Positions 27,609 through 38,406 are shown, counted from the stretch's first letter. The stretch is 64,000 nucleotides of DNA from Eubacterium sp. MSJ-33 (GCF_022174665.1 NZ_CP076562.1:1556001-1620000), one strand, 5' to 3'. The notes: generated from the sequence alone by a model not told the origin. Numbers and translations: made by a program.

Positions 27609-27890
27609 TTATCTCTTCTTACCCTTCTTCTCATCTTTGCCATGTCCTCTGTATGTTCTTGTTGCAACGAACTCACCGAGCTTATGACCAACCATATCCT
27701 CAGTTACATATACAGGCACATGCTTTCTTCCATCATATACAGCGATTGTATGACCAACGAATGATGGGAAGATTGTTGAACGACGTGACCATGTCTTAAT
27801 GACGTCCTTCTTGCTGTCAGCGTTCATAGCATCTATCTTCTTTAACAAATAACCATCTGCAAATGGTCCTTTCTTTAATGAACGAGCCAT
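27609..27890 (-). CDS. rpsS: 30S ribosomal protein S19
   Basis: The product has 93 residues. [20 protein letters not shown] and the core [20 protein letters not shown] are the family signature. S19 sits in the 30S head with S13. Confidence 0.98.
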   Translation of the reverse strand: MARSLKKGPFADGYLLKKIDAMNADSKKDVIKTWSRRSTIFPSFVGHTIAVYDGRKHVPVYVTEDMVGHKLGEFVATRTYRGHGKDEKKGKKR

Positions 27891-27901
27891 AACTTACCTC
27901 C

Positions 27902-28744
27902 TTACTTAACGTTCTTACCGTCTCTTGTTCTTACAATATACTTGTTAGACTGCTTGTTCTTCTTTCTGGTCTTAAGTCCCAGTGCCGGCTTACCCCAAGG
28001 AGTAGATGGGCCAGAACGACCGATCGGTGCTCTACCTTCACCACCACCGTGTGGGTGATCGTTCGGGTTCATAACAGAACCACGTACTGTTGGGCGAACA
28101 CCCATGTGACGCTTACGTCCTGCTTTACCGATGTTAACAAGTCCGTGCTCGATGTTACCAACCTGACCGATTGTTGCACGGCAAACGATAGGAACCATTC
28201 TCATTTCGCCGGATGGAAGTCTGAGTGTTGCATACTTGCCTTCCTTTGCCATGAGCTGAGCGGAGTTACCTGCGGAACGTACAAGCTGTGCGCCCTTTCC
28301 AGGATAAAGCTCAATGTTGTGAATCTCAGTACCAACTGGAATATTTGCAAGTGGTAAACAGTTACCAACCTTGATTTCTGCATTTGCACCATTCATAAGC
28401 TCGTCGCCAACCTTAAGGCCAACCGGAGCAATGATGTATGCCTTCTCGCCATCTGCATAGTAAAGCAGTGCGATATTTGCTGTTCTATTTGGATCGTACT
28501 CGATTGCAGCTACCTTAGCCGGGATATCATCCTTTGTTCTCTTGAAGTCGATGACTCTGTACTTCTGTCTGTTACCACCGCCGATATGTCTTACTGTAAT
28601 CTTACCCTGATTGTTACGTCCTGCTGTCTTGTCCTTCTTTGCAAGAAGGGATTTCTCTGGAGTACTCTTTGTGATCTCCTCGAAATCAAGACCTGTCATA
28701 TTCCTTCTGGAAGGTGTATATGGGTTATATGTCTTAATTCCCAT
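27902..28744 (-). CDS. rplB: 50S ribosomal protein L2
   Basis: The product has 280 residues from the ATG at 28744 (AAAGGAGAAC upstream); eight extra upstream codons are not used. It is essential for subunit joining and peptidyl transfer. Motifs: [20 protein letters not shown] and the C-terminal [20 protein letters not shown]. Confidence 0.98.
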   Translation of the reverse strand: MGIKTYNPYTPSRRNMTGLDFEEITKSTPEKSLLAKKDKTAGRNNQGKITVRHIGGGNRQKYRVIDFKRTKDDIPAKVAAIEYDPNRTANIALLYYADGEKAYIIAPVGLKVGDELMNGANAEIKVGNCLPLANIPVGTEIHNIELYPGKGAQLVRSAGNSAQLMAKEGKYATLRLPSGEMRMVPIVCRATIGQVGNIEHGLVNIGKAGRKRHMGVRPTVRGSVMNPNDHPHGGGEGRAPIGRSGPSTPWGKPALGLKTRKKNKQSNKYIVRTRDGKNVK

Positions 28745-28805
28745 TTTTGTTCTCCTTTCGAATCTCAATTTATTATCGTGCTTTTATTGCACATAGTTTT
28801 ACATC

Positions 28806-29105
28806 TTAAAGACCTTCGAATAACTCGATGTCTGCACTCTCAGCTGTAAGCTGAACGATTGCCTTCTTAGTCTTTGCTGTCTTGCCGTAGGTCATTCCAC
28901 GTCTCTTTGTCTTACCATCCTGATTCATTGTGTTGACCTTAGCAACCTTTGCTCCCTCGAACATCTTCTCTACAGCTTCCTTAACCTGAGCCTTGGTAGC
29001 TTCCGGATGTACAAGAAAAGTGTACTTCTTCTCAGCCATAGCGTTCATACTCTTCTCTGTAAGAACCGGCTTAAGGATAACGTCATAATACTTAATATCT
29101 GCCAT
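28806..29105 (-). CDS. rplW: 50S ribosomal protein L23
   Basis: The product has 99 residues; it lies at the tunnel exit and docks SRP and trigger factor. Motifs: [15 protein letters not shown] and [14 protein letters not shown]. Its ATG overlaps the stop of rplD by one base (TAATG), so translation is coupled. Confidence 0.97.
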   Translation of the reverse strand: MADIKYYDVILKPVLTEKSMNAMAEKKYTFLVHPEATKAQVKEAVEKMFEGAKVAKVNTMNQDGKTKRRGMTYGKTAKTKKAIVQLTAESADIELFEGL

Positions 29106-29725
29106 TATGCATACACCTCCTCGATTGCTGCTACTGCATCCTTTGTAAGTACGAGTGAATCATACTTCAGAATGTCGTATACATTGAGTGAATTTGTCAT
29201 TGTTGTCTTAACTGTAGGGATGTTTCTGGCTGAAAGAACAACCTTCTCATCCTTATCCTTTGTTACAACCAAAGCCTTAGGAGCCTTTAAGTTGTCAAGG
29301 ATCTGAACAAACTTTGAAGTCTTGATCTCATCCAGGTTGAATGCATCAACTACTACAAGCTTAGCATCCTGAACCTTTGATGTAAGAGCAGACTTCATAG
29401 CGATCTGCTTCTCTCTCTTGTTCATCTTCATAGAGTAATCTCTTGGCTTTGGTGCAAATACAACACCACCGCCTGTCCACTGTGGAGATCTTGTAGAACC
29501 CTGTCTTGCATGACCTGTTCCCTTCTGTCTCCAAGGCTTTCTACCGCCACCAGATACTTCAGAACGTGTCTTTGCGCTCTGTGTTCCCTGACGACCGTTT
29601 GCTAACTGGCTTACAACTGCCAGATGTACTAAATGCTCATTTATCTCAACACCGAATACGTTGTCGTTAAGCTCAAGCTTATCTACTTCTTTACCTTCGA
29701 TGTTATAAACTGCTACTGTTGCCAT
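29105..29725 (-). CDS. rplD: 50S ribosomal protein L4
   Basis: The product has 206 residues with a tunnel-lining loop ([20 protein letters not shown]). L4 regulates the S10 operon in E. coli; in Firmicutes this is less clear. It lies between rplC and rplW. Confidence 0.98.
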   Translation of the reverse strand: MATVAVYNIEGKEVDKLELNDNVFGVEINEHLVHLAVVSQLANGRQGTQSAKTRSEVSGGGRKPWRQKGTGHARQGSTRSPQWTGGGVVFAPKPRDYSMKMNKREKQIAMKSALTSKVQDAKLVVVDAFNLDEIKTSKFVQILDNLKAPKALVVTKDKDEKVVLSARNIPTVKTTMTNSLNVYDILKYDSLVLTKDAVAAIEEVYA

Positions 29726-29754
29726 CTAATGATCCTCCTTCCTGAAAGCCCGGC

Positions 29755-30438
29755 TTATTTGCCAGTCTTTACTGTTTCCTTAATCATTACTAATGATTTC
29801 TTTGGTCCAGGAACGGCACCCTTTACCAAAATTACGTTGTTCTCTACATCTATCTTAACAATCTCAAGGTTCTGTACTGTAACTCTTACATTACCCATAT
29901 GTCCAGGCATCTTCTTACCCTTGAATACTCTACCTGGTGTTGTTGCAGAACCATTGGAACCTGCATGACGATGATACTTGGAACCATGAGCTGAAGGACC
30001 AGACTTCATACCGAATCTCTTGATACCGCCTGCGTATCCCTTACCCTTTGACTTTGCAGTAACATCAATCTTGTCACCCTCTGCAAAGATATCAGCTTTG
30101 ATCTCATCACCTGCGTTGTAATCAGCTACGTTCTCAAGTCTGAACTCACGAACGAACTTCTTAGGTGTTGTGCCAGCCTTCTTGAAGTGACCAACCTCTG
30201 CCTTACCAGCGCCATGTGGGTTTCTGATTACTTTCTTTCCAGAAACATCCTTTGTTGTTACTCTTTCTTTCTTTTCGCCGAAACCAACCTGTACTGCATC
30301 GTAACCGTCGTTATCAACTGTCTTTACCTGAGTTACAACACATGGTCCAGCCTGTAAAACTGTTACTGGTGTTAAAACACCGTCTTCGTTGAAGATTTGA
30401 GTCATTCCGACTTTTGTTGCTAAAATAGCCTTCTTCAT
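29755..30438 (-). CDS. rplC: 50S ribosomal protein L3
   Basis: The product has 227 residues. [20 protein letters not shown] and the core [20 protein letters not shown] are canonical. L3 initiates 50S assembly and reaches the peptidyl transferase centre. Confidence 0.98.
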   Translation of the reverse strand: MKKAILATKVGMTQIFNEDGVLTPVTVLQAGPCVVTQVKTVDNDGYDAVQVGFGEKKERVTTKDVSGKKVIRNPHGAGKAEVGHFKKAGTTPKKFVREFRLENVADYNAGDEIKADIFAEGDKIDVTAKSKGKGYAGGIKRFGMKSGPSAHGSKYHRHAGSNGSATTPGRVFKGKKMPGHMGNVRVTVQNLEIVKIDVENNVILVKGAVPGPKKSLVMIKETVKTGK

Positions 30439-30543
30439 GAATTTTTTCCTCCTAATTTTAATTCACAGCGGATTGCCGGAGCAATCATTCTAAATTCGCT
30501 TTCGCGTAATTAGGTACTGCAATAAACATTTTAATTTGATGAA

Positions 30544-30855
30544 TTACTTCATCTTTACATTAACATATACACCAGCTGAAACATCAAGCTTCTGAAGAGC
30601 ATCGATTGTCTTCTGTGATGGTGTAAGTACATCAATGAGTCTCTTGTGAGTTCTCTGCTCGAACTGTTCTCTGGAATCCTTATACTTATGAACAGCTCTG
30701 AGGATTGTGATTTTCTCAACCTTTGTAGGCATCGGAACAGGACCTGAAACCTTTGCTCCTGTACTCTTGATCGTCTCGATGATCTGCTTTGCAGCCTGAT
30801 CGATTAACTTGTGATCGTACGCCTTCAATGTGATTCTCATTACTTGACTTGCCAT
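30544..30855 (-). CDS. rpsJ: 30S ribosomal protein S10
   Basis: The product has 103 residues from the ATG at 30855, 10 bp after AAGGAGG; a second ATG five codons later ([14 protein letters not shown]) would also fit. S10 is also NusE of the antitermination complex. Motifs: [20 protein letters not shown] and [19 protein letters not shown]. It is the first gene of the 16-kb operon. Confidence 0.97.
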   Translation of the reverse strand: MASQVMRITLKAYDHKLIDQAAKQIIETIKSTGAKVSGPVPMPTKVEKITILRAVHKYKDSREQFEQRTHKRLIDVLTPSQKTIDALQKLDVSAGVYVNVKMK

Positions 30856-31102
30856 AAAAAAAGCCGCCTCCTTTTCGCACTTTTTGTAGTACGACAAGTG
30901 GTGACTGTACAACTTTCCCGTGTGTTTCCTATCTTATCTCGCACCGAAGTGCTTTTGATATCTTCACACGTCATCTCTGGCATTGCCAGATGGTTATTGA
31001 GTACAGTGACTTGTCGCCAGTTATCGTTAATTGACATTCGCTCCACGAAAAACCTATGTCATGCATAGCAACCTTCGCTTCTACGCTATCAATGTCACAG
31101 CA
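30856..31102 (-). promoter_or_regulatory. 5' leader of the S10 operon
   Basis: The leader is about 247 nt from the predicted start site to rpsJ. It contains hairpins CATCTGGC/GCCAGAGATG and GCACTTCGGTGC (UUCG-type loop). No gene is seen. An autoregulatory role is possible by analogy with S10 leaders of other bacteria. Confidence 0.45.
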
Positions 31103-31108
31103 AGGGTT

Positions 31109-31137
31109 ATTATACTCAATACCACCTGTAAATGCAA
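31109..31137 (-). promoter_or_regulatory. Promoter of the S10 operon
   Basis: -35 TTGCAT (31132-31137) and -10 TATAAT (31109-31114) with 17 bp spacing. It is the only good promoter upstream of rpsJ. Confidence 0.75.
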
Positions 31138-31310
31138 GAGTTTTTTTTATTTTTTTGTATTTTTTTCGATACGCCGGTATGTCCGCCAGATTCCTATCTT
31201 TTTTGCATTTTTCTATGTTTCTTCTATAATAATGTACCGGGGATATCATAATGCTTTGTTTCATAAGCAGATTGGCGCCGCTTATGAATATGAATACGGA
31301 TGACTGTATA

Positions 31311-31400
31311 TATTCTGTACCGCTACTTACGAATACTGATTGTCGTCTGTATTCTGTACCGCTACTTACGAATACGGATTGTTGTCTGTATTCTGTCCCG
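31311..31400. repeat. 39-bp tandem repeat across the stop of the 31366 gene
   Basis: Units begin TATTCTGTAC at 31311 and 31350, with a partial third at 31389. On the minus strand the unit is the last codons (QNTDNNPYS), the stop TAA and the bases after it, so the coding end has been duplicated beyond the stop codon. Confidence 0.8.
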
Positions 31401-32193
31401 ATGTATACGGAACACTTGGGGCACCATCCGGTGTCTGGTTATATGCCTGTCCGGTGACTGGATTTACCACACTTGCATCATATGGCTGTCCGGTTACCGG
31501 ATTTACATAAGGATTACCCGGCTGTCCCATCGCCGGTGTTGCATTTGTATAAGCAAGATTCTTCTCATTCTTAATCTGTTTGTTAATCTTTGCAAACGCT
31601 ACAATACAGAGCACGCCGATTGCCAATGCGCCAAGCACGATTGCCCAGCCAAAAAATCTTGTCTGCGTAGCATCGACTGCAACCGTATAATAATCGCAGT
31701 AATCTGTAATGCCGGATGACGCCAGCGCATCTCTGTAATAGCCTTCGATTTCCGGATCCAGTGTACGAATCTGTCCTTCAATCGCAATTGCATCGCTGAA
31801 GTTTGCATTATCATCATTTGCAAGTTCATCCAGCTTTTCGATTGTCTTCTTGTTCTTGACTGTAAGTACAATCACCTTTGCCTCGGAAATATCCGTCATG
31901 CTATCATCGCCAAGGACAATCGCATAATGCTGTTCTTTCCCTACCGGAATGATTCCGTTGATCTTATGCTGTGTCTCTGCAAAGTTTCCAAGCACAAGAT
32001 AGCTGTCTGTTCTTACATGATCGTCCTTCTGCGGGCGGACATTCGCTGCGATCTCATTTAAGTCCTTTGCCTTGCCTCCAAGCAGATAATCCATGTCGCC
32101 AATGAAGCACATGATTGCCAGCAGCACGAAAATAATTCCGACGATCAGGCTGACGATTGCACCGCCTTTTTTGTTCTGAGTCTTTGGTTTCAT
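31366..32193 (-). CDS. Membrane protein of unknown function with Pro/Gly-rich tail
   Basis: The product has 275 residues. Helices lie at about residues 11-32 (AIVSLIVGIIFVLLAIMCF) and 180-203 (FGWAIVLGALAIGVLCIVAF), with a soluble mixed domain between them, probably outside the cell, and a cytoplasmic C-terminal tail holding NPVTGQPY-type repeats. No family is recognised. AGGAGG precedes the ATG. It lies behind the methyltransferase pseudogene, 24 bp away, so the two may have been one transcript. Confidence 0.7.
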   Translation of the reverse strand: MKPKTQNKKGGAIVSLIVGIIFVLLAIMCFIGDMDYLLGGKAKDLNEIAANVRPQKDDHVRTDSYLVLGNFAETQHKINGIIPVGKEQHYAIVLGDDSMTDISEAKVIVLTVKNKKTIEKLDELANDDNANFSDAIAIEGQIRTLDPEIEGYYRDALASSGITDYCDYYTVAVDATQTRFFGWAIVLGALAIGVLCIVAFAKINKQIKNEKNLAYTNATPAMGQPGNPYVNPVTGQPYDASVVNPVTGQAYNQTPDGAPSVPYTSGQNTDNNPYS

Positions 32194-32217
32194 AATTTTC
32201 CTCCTCTTCCCTCTCTT

Positions 32218-33429
32218 TTACTTTAGTAGATTATATATAGAAGGAACGATGTGCATTTCCTCGCACATGCGCTCAACTTCCTGTAAACTGCGCTCCCGTT
32301 TTTCTTTCGGGATTGCAGATTTTACAGCACGTATCAGCAGATTCTTCGGTGAATGTGCAAAATCCACAAACTCCAGAATCTGTGTCTTGTATCCCCGGTA
32401 GGTTAACATATCCGCACGCACCGCATCGGTTGCAAGTGCCGCCATACGTTCTTTGATAATGCCATATTCCATCATCGGCGCCAACAATTCACTCTCAATC
32501 TGTCCATTTACCTCATGCTGGCAGCACGGCACAGACAGAATGTATTTTGCATTCCACTGTACAGCGTTGAACAGCGCATAATCAGTCGCCGTATCACACG
32601 CATGCAATGTCACAACCATATCGACCGGCATCTTCGTCTTGTAGCCGTTGATGTCGCCTAATTCAAAATGCAGGTGATCATAACCATACTTCTCCGCCGC
32701 CTCGTTACAGTGTTTTATCACATCCGCCTTCAGATCCAGTCAGATGATCTCCGCTTTTTTCTTACGGATTTCTACTATATAATAGTAGAGGACGAATGTC
32801 AGATAGGATTTGCCGCATCCAAAGTCAAGAATATGGATTTCATCCTTCGTCTCATTCTTCAGCACATCATCGACAAGCTCCACAAACCGATTAATCTGCT
32901 TGTACTTGTCATACATAGAACGGACAACTTTTCCATCTTTTGTGAATATACCCATATCTACAAGCGGCGGAACCATCATACCCTCCTGCAGAATATAATT
33001 CTTCTTGCGGTTGTGTTCGCCCCGACGGCTGTTCATCTTATCTGTCAATGCTGTTACATCGCTGCCACTGGCCTTTGCAAGCTTCGATGTACCGGACTGT
33101 TTCGCCGGAAGTCTGGTTGCGTTCGTCAGCAGTTTGCCTTTCTTCGTCATCTTGAAGCTGTATTCCTTCTCTTCGGTGAATACATTCATCTGGCACAAAT
33201 GCTCCGGGAAATGTACAAGCAGCTTGTCCGCAAGTTTGTCTAAGCTGACATTCTCCTGAAAGACCTGCTTTTCTGTATACGCTGCTATCTGACAAAGTTC
33301 TTTCCCACGTACTGTTGTCCATGTTACTTCCACTTTTCGATATTGATATGTTTTATCCTGCCGGTTGCTTATGATGATCCGCATCATCTGCGAAAACAGC
33401 CGTTCAAGTTGTTCTTTTACTTTCTCCAT
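32218..33429 (-). pseudogene. SAM-dependent methyltransferase gene interrupted by one in-frame TGA
   Basis: Two pieces of 229 and about 173 codons lie in the same frame, parted only by TGA at 32740-32742. Part 1 ends with SAM motif I (HILDFGCGKSYLTFVLYYY) and the following strand KKAEII. Part 2 resumes with LDLKADVIKHCNEAAEKYG, then VTLHACDTATDYAL. In related proteins a glycine (GGA) would fit at the stop, so a single base change explains it. The family is an uncharacterised class I methyltransferase with an N-terminal extension of about 190 residues. It could be a true pseudogene or a sequencing error. Confidence 0.8.
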
Positions 33430-33504
33430 AATGAAGCCTCTTTTTTCATATATGGTTTTATTATATCTAACCTTCCTACATGTTTCAACTTAATTTTTAT
33501 GCTG

Positions 33505-33612
33505 ATTTGAGAGTTTTTCCGGTTTTTTACCGCTTTGCTCCTACACGCTTGATTCCTCTTTTTTTCCACTTGGAGCAATCTTCCGGTTTTCCTACACTTT
33601 GCTCCTACCCGC
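33505..33612. repeat. Intergenic hairpin repeat, locus A
   Basis: About two units share the pattern TTTGCTCCTAC(A/C)CGCTTG and CTTCCGGTTTTCCTACA, with a stem GGAGCAA/TTGCTCC. It is related to the 63-bp array at 48856-49062, but the stem sequence differs while pairing is kept. Confidence 0.6.
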
Positions 33613-33637
33613 TTGCTTTCTCAGACAAAAAAACATA

Positions 33638-33668
33638 AGAAAACACGCCGGCATGAGCCGACGCGTTT
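33638..33668 (-). terminator. Terminator after the YhgE-like gene
   Basis: The minus-strand stem CGTCGGC, loop TCAT, GCCGGCG is followed by TGTTTTC. It lies about 40 bp past the stop codon. Confidence 0.6.
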
Positions 33669-33705
33669 CGCGGGGGAGAAGAATTGGTTTATAAACCAAT
33701 CTATA

Positions 33706-36009
33706 TTATTCAGCAGATATAGCTGCTGTCTTAATAATGAATTTTGTTACGCCTGCTGCATCGTCAGACTTACCGCCGAAGCTGTCATACTCGGTTGCAG
33801 CTTCCATCGCTGCCTGCAGTCTTGCAACAGAATCCTTCACGTCGCCGTTGTATGCACTGATCATCTTCTTGATTGCTTCATCATTCAATGCCACAAGGTT
33901 CTCATTCAAAGTAGCTGCACCGTCAGCAACCTGTCCGGCACCATCCTTCAACTGATCAACACCTGTCTTCAATGTACCGGCACCACTCTTCAGGGAAACT
34001 GCGCCATCCTTCAACTGTCCGGCACCGCTTGCCAATGCATTCGCACCGTTTACAAGCTGGCTGATACCATTCTTCAATGCCGGTACAGAACCTGCCAATG
34101 TGGAGGTTCCCTTTGCAAGCGCATTCGCACCACTTACTAAGCTGTAACCATTTGCCTGTGTGGCTTCGATCTGAGAAGCGATCGTTGCCTTTGCTGTCTC
34201 AGCACCCTGTACGGCTGCAGCACCTGCTGCTGTAGATGCTGCCGAAGATGCTGCCGTCTTACACGCATCAACAACCGATTGCCCAATAGCTGCACTGCCT
34301 TTTTCCACAAGTCCTGCTGTTGTAGCCTGTGCCAAATCCTTCAGTTTTTTATCTACATCATTTTGAATAGTGGTCCTATTACTGTCATTACCCATATAAT
34401 CATTATATGCCTTTGCGAAAGTGAGCGCGCCCGCAGTCTGAGCCTCCTGAGCAATCTGATCTATATCTGTTCGTCCAGCATTTTCGGCGTCCTGTTTTAC
34501 TTTTTCAGCTGCCCCCGCAGAAGCCGCCTGTGCCGCAAGAGCTGCTTTTCCTGCCAGTGCCGAATCAACCATTGTGTCAAACATTTCTGCTTTATACTGC
34601 TGATACAATGCATCTGTTGCCGCATTCATATTTGTTGTATAATTTGATACCGCCTGTCCATAAATATACTTGTACGTATCCGTACCTGCAGCAAACTGTG
34701 TTTCTACCGCACTTGCTGCTGCCGTACCTGCCTGCTTTTGAACAGCCGCTTTCTCTTCATCCGTCATCTTTGCATTCACTGCTGCATCCAGCGTGTTGAT
34801 ACCATTTGCAATGGACTGTGCACTCTGGTCAATGACTGCAACACCACTTGCCAGATCACCGGATGAGCTTGACAGGCTTTCCATACCTTCTTTCAAGCTG
34901 CCTGCCCCTGTTGTCAAATCTCCCATCTTATCTGCCAATGTACCTGCACCACTTGCAAGCTGTCCGGCTCCATCCGAAAGCTGTCCGGCTCCATCCGATA
35001 CTTGTGTTGCACCATCGGAAAGTTCGCCGGAACCATCGGCCAGCTGATTGCCAGCACTGCTCAGAGCTTCTGTCAGATCATCCAGATCTGTCAGATCCAG
35101 ATCGCCGGAGTAGTCCATCTCAGAACCATTGACTAACATTGTCACTGTCATATCGAGTGAGAAGTCTGTCACATCTGCGCTTACTTCTACATAATCCGGA
35201 ATCTCTGTATCAAGATCCTTGGCAGCATCCTTCACGCCACTGTCAAGGCCGGGAACTGCATAACCAACCACGATGTTGCTTTCGCCCTGCGTAAGATACT
35301 TGCCATTTGTTACCTGAATGTTCGTGAAGTTATCGCCGAGCACCATGCCGGATACTGCGACGAATGGTACGGAGATATCCTCATCCTTGCCATTTACATC
35401 TTTCGTAACAGTCTCATTGCTTGTGTAGTCCAGACGGATCTTTACCTTACCGCTCTTACCAGCCAGGTCTTCCGGTGAGATTTCATTTCCATCGAGATAA
35501 TAAGTTGCCTTTACAGAAACCGGAAGCTGCTTATCGGTTGTACCCTGGTAGCTGATCTCATTTCCGGCTGCATCCCATGTAATCTTGTTTCCGTTCTGTG
35601 TAAATGTCTCGTCACCCTTGACATTTACGATATCCTTCAGGTCTGTGGTATCTTCGATTGTTGCGCTCTTGTCACGGTTCTTCAAAGTCTCGTTGACCAA
35701 GATGTTATCCACATCGCCGTTCGCCTTTGCAAATACATAGACGGTCTCATCCTTGTCGACATCTTTCTCTTTGAGGTTTACGTTATCTGCGAGCTGGTCT
35801 GCCAGATCATCGGTATTCATAATCGTTGTTGCGTCTGTATCACTTGCCTTGTCATCGCCCGCCAGATACTCCTTGTCATGCTTTGCAACATCCGTACCTG
35901 TGCCTGTGATACCTGCGACACAGGAAGCAACCGCAAGTGCAACCGCACCGGTCGAACCTGCAATATATTTTGTATTTTTCTTCCATTCTTTCTTATTTAA
36001 ATGTTTCAT
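33706..36009 (-). CDS. YhgE/Pip-like exported protein with long heptad repeats
   Basis: The product has 767 residues. An N-terminal hydrophobic segment (about 17-35, AGSTGAVALAVASCVAG) acts as signal or anchor. Residues 40-330 are a beta-rich domain. From 330 on, repeats such as LSDGAGQLSDGAGQLASGAG and LKSGAGTLKTGVDQL form the coiled heptads known from YhgE/Pip proteins, broken by an alanine-rich insert around 420-600. Unlike full YhgE it has no C-terminal membrane helices. It lies 87 bp downstream of the MMPL exporter gene, so the pair probably forms one export system at the envelope. Confidence 0.8.
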   Translation of the reverse strand: MKHLNKKEWKKNTKYIAGSTGAVALAVASCVAGITGTGTDVAKHDKEYLAGDDKASDTDATTIMNTDDLADQLADNVNLKEKDVDKDETVYVFAKANGDVDNILVNETLKNRDKSATIEDTTDLKDIVNVKGDETFTQNGNKITWDAAGNEISYQGTTDKQLPVSVKATYYLDGNEISPEDLAGKSGKVKIRLDYTSNETVTKDVNGKDEDISVPFVAVSGMVLGDNFTNIQVTNGKYLTQGESNIVVGYAVPGLDSGVKDAAKDLDTEIPDYVEVSADVTDFSLDMTVTMLVNGSEMDYSGDLDLTDLDDLTEALSSAGNQLADGSGELSDGATQVSDGAGQLSDGAGQLASGAGTLADKMGDLTTGAGSLKEGMESLSSSSGDLASGVAVIDQSAQSIANGINTLDAAVNAKMTDEEKAAVQKQAGTAAASAVETQFAAGTDTYKYIYGQAVSNYTTNMNAATDALYQQYKAEMFDTMVDSALAGKAALAAQAASAGAAEKVKQDAENAGRTDIDQIAQEAQTAGALTFAKAYNDYMGNDSNRTTIQNDVDKKLKDLAQATTAGLVEKGSAAIGQSVVDACKTAASSAASTAAGAAAVQGAETAKATIASQIEATQANGYSLVSGANALAKGTSTLAGSVPALKNGISQLVNGANALASGAGQLKDGAVSLKSGAGTLKTGVDQLKDGAGQVADGAATLNENLVALNDEAIKKMISAYNGDVKDSVARLQAAMEAATEYDSFGGKSDDAAGVTKFIIKTAAISAE

Positions 36010-36096
36010 AATATAATCTCCTTCCTATATTCCATCCTTTTCCAACATGGTTGATTACGTCCATTTCCAACTGCACCCGATCTTTTTCAAAATATC

Positions 36097-38187
36097 TTAC
36101 TGCTCTGCCTGCTTTTCCTTATTGATAAATCCAGCACTTGTATGAATGATCACCTTATCAAAGATCATGAACATGGTTGGAAGTAAGAGAATAACAACTA
36201 CCATACTGATCAATGCGCCACGTGCCATCAGTGTACACAGGGAGCTGATCATATCAATGTTTGAATACATACCAACACCGAATGTTGCGGCGAAGAAGCT
36301 GAGTGCACTAACAATGATGGACTGTACAGAGCCCTTCATTCCTTCGATGACCGCTTCTTTCTTTGCAAGGCCGTTATGTCTTGCACGCTTATATTTGTTC
36401 GTCATCAGGATCGCATAATCGACCGTCGCACCAAGCTGGATCGTACCGATTACGATAGAAGCGATAAACGGAATCGCCGTCTTCGTGTAGGTAGGAATAC
36501 CCATGTTGATGAAGATTGCGAACTCGATAACAGCGACCAGAATGATTGGAAGTGATATCGACTTAAATACAAATGCAATAATTACGAAGATAACACCGAT
36601 GGATACGGCACTTACCATCTTGAAATCCTCGTCTGTGATCTCAATCAGATCCTTCGTACATGGTGCTTCACCGATCAGCATACCATTTTCATCACAATCC
36701 TTGACCATCTGCTTCAAGGTATCGCACTGCTCATTTACTTCATCCGAAGCCACCTTGTATTCCGACATGATCAAAAGCATCTTGTATTTTCCACTCTCGA
36801 ACACTTCGCGGATCTGATCCGGAAGCATATCCTTCGGAATCGTAGAGCCGACGATGCTGTCAAGACCAAGCACTGCCTTAACGCCATCTACCTTCTCCAT
36901 TTCCTTTGTCATCTTTACAACATCCTTTGTCGATGTGTTCGCATCCAGAAGCACCATGTGGGTTGCACCCATGTGATACTGCTCTTCCAGTTTGTTGTTC
37001 GCCGTGATACTCTCCAGACTCTCCGGAAGTGTACCTGCCAGGTCATAATATACGGTGTTGTGTGTGTAACCGTAAACAGCAGGTCCGATCAGCACGAAGA
37101 ACAAAATCAGGAATATGTAAAAATGCTGTGTTACCCATTTTGAAATACCGGACAGATCCGGAAGGATAACCTTATGTTTTGTCTTCTCGATTGCATTGTC
37201 AAATATCAAAATCATAGATGGAAGAACCGTTACACAACAGATTACGCCAAACACAACACCTTTTGCCATAACAACACCTAAGTCCATACCAAGTGTGAAG
37301 CTCATGAAGCACAGAGCGATGAATCCTGCCACCGTTGTGATGGAACTGCCGACAACCGAAGATATCGTGTTTGAGATTGCATGTGCCATCGCACGCCCCT
37401 TCTCACCCGGATATACCTGCTGTTTCTCTTCGTAGCTGTGCCACAGGAAGATGGAGTAATCCATCGTAACACCGAGCTGCAAGACTGCTGCCAACGCCTG
37501 TGTGACATAGGAGATTTCTCCCTTGAACACGTTGGTACCTAAGTTATATACGATCGCCATACCGATACTAAGCAGGAAGAATACAGGGATGATCGCCGAG
37601 TCCATTGCAAGTGCAAGAACAATCGTTGAAAGGATGACCGCGATCAGTACATAGATTGGTGTCTCCTTATTCGACAGATTCTTCGTATCTGTTACGACCG
37701 CAGACATACCGGAGAGGTAACACTGCTTATTCATAACCTTACGTAAGTTCTCGATGGCATCCATCGTCTCATCGGCCGAGATGGAATTCGGATACAGGAC
37801 AAACAGGATTGTGGAATCCGCATCCTTGTTGATGAACACATCCTTGATGCTGTCCGGAAGCATCTCCACCGGTACTGACAGATCAAGGAAGGAATCATAC
37901 CATAATACATCCTTTACCCCGTCTACTTTGCACATTTCCTTCCGCATCTTGGAGATGTCTTTGTCGGACATTCCTTCGACGACACACATGGAAAATGCAC
38001 CGGTTCCAAATTCGTCCACCATAATCTCCTGGCCTTTCATAGTATCAATCTCGTCCGGGAGATAGTTCAAAATATCGTAGTTTACACGGGTATGAAAATA
38101 TCCGAAGGCTGACGGAATCAGCAAGAGAATACCGATTATCAGAATCAGACTTCTGTGTTTTACTACCCACTTTCCAAATCGAATCAC
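36097..38187 (-). CDS. MMPL/RND-superfamily membrane exporter
   Basis: The product has 696 residues. There are two repeats, each with one helix, a soluble loop of about 140 residues and five more helices (about 12 in all). The N-terminus FGKWVVKHRSLILIIGILLL and the blocks AVLQLGVTMDYSIFLWHSYE and TIQLGATVDYAILMTNKYKR are the paired TM4-type motifs with the charged residues used for proton coupling. Substrates in this family include lipids and hydrophobic drugs; the one here is unknown. It is followed by the YhgE-like gene and preceded by a TetR gene. Confidence 0.88.
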   Translation of the reverse strand: MIRFGKWVVKHRSLILIIGILLLIPSAFGYFHTRVNYDILNYLPDEIDTMKGQEIMVDEFGTGAFSMCVVEGMSDKDISKMRKEMCKVDGVKDVLWYDSFLDLSVPVEMLPDSIKDVFINKDADSTILFVLYPNSISADETMDAIENLRKVMNKQCYLSGMSAVVTDTKNLSNKETPIYVLIAVILSTIVLALAMDSAIIPVFFLLSIGMAIVYNLGTNVFKGEISYVTQALAAVLQLGVTMDYSIFLWHSYEEKQQVYPGEKGRAMAHAISNTISSVVGSSITTVAGFIALCFMSFTLGMDLGVVMAKGVVFGVICCVTVLPSMILIFDNAIEKTKHKVILPDLSGISKWVTQHFYIFLILFFVLIGPAVYGYTHNTVYYDLAGTLPESLESITANNKLEEQYHMGATHMVLLDANTSTKDVVKMTKEMEKVDGVKAVLGLDSIVGSTIPKDMLPDQIREVFESGKYKMLLIMSEYKVASDEVNEQCDTLKQMVKDCDENGMLIGEAPCTKDLIEITDEDFKMVSAVSIGVIFVIIAFVFKSISLPIILVAVIEFAIFINMGIPTYTKTAIPFIASIVIGTIQLGATVDYAILMTNKYKRARHNGLAKKEAVIEGMKGSVQSIIVSALSFFAATFGVGMYSNIDMISSLCTLMARGALISMVVVILLLPTMFMIFDKVIIHTSAGFINKEKQAEQ

Positions 38188-38245
38188 GATTCATCCACCT
38201 TTCTTTCTTTTCTTTCTTGATCCTTTTTGTTGCAACCCTATAATA

Positions 38246-38286
38246 AAAAAGAGATTGAATATATGGAACATTCAATCTCTTTTTAA
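38246..38286 (-). terminator. Terminator between the TetR gene and the MMPL gene
   Basis: The stem AAAGAGATTGAAT/ATTCAATCTCTTT has a 10-nt loop and T-run. It separates tetR from the exporter genes, which therefore need their own start nearby or read-through. Confidence 0.75.
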
Positions 38287-38406
38287 TGTATCGTATCTCT
38301 ATACAGCCCTATTCCTTTGTATAATTATACCGACATCTGTGCGTTCGTGTATAGCTAATTTATATCTTTTATCTCAAATTCCCTCTTGACAAAAACATAT
38401 CTTATC

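Noticed and set aside
32740..32742. TGA in the methyltransferase as selenocysteine
   Set aside because: The position is expected to be glycine, not a catalytic cysteine, and no SECIS-like hairpin is obvious.
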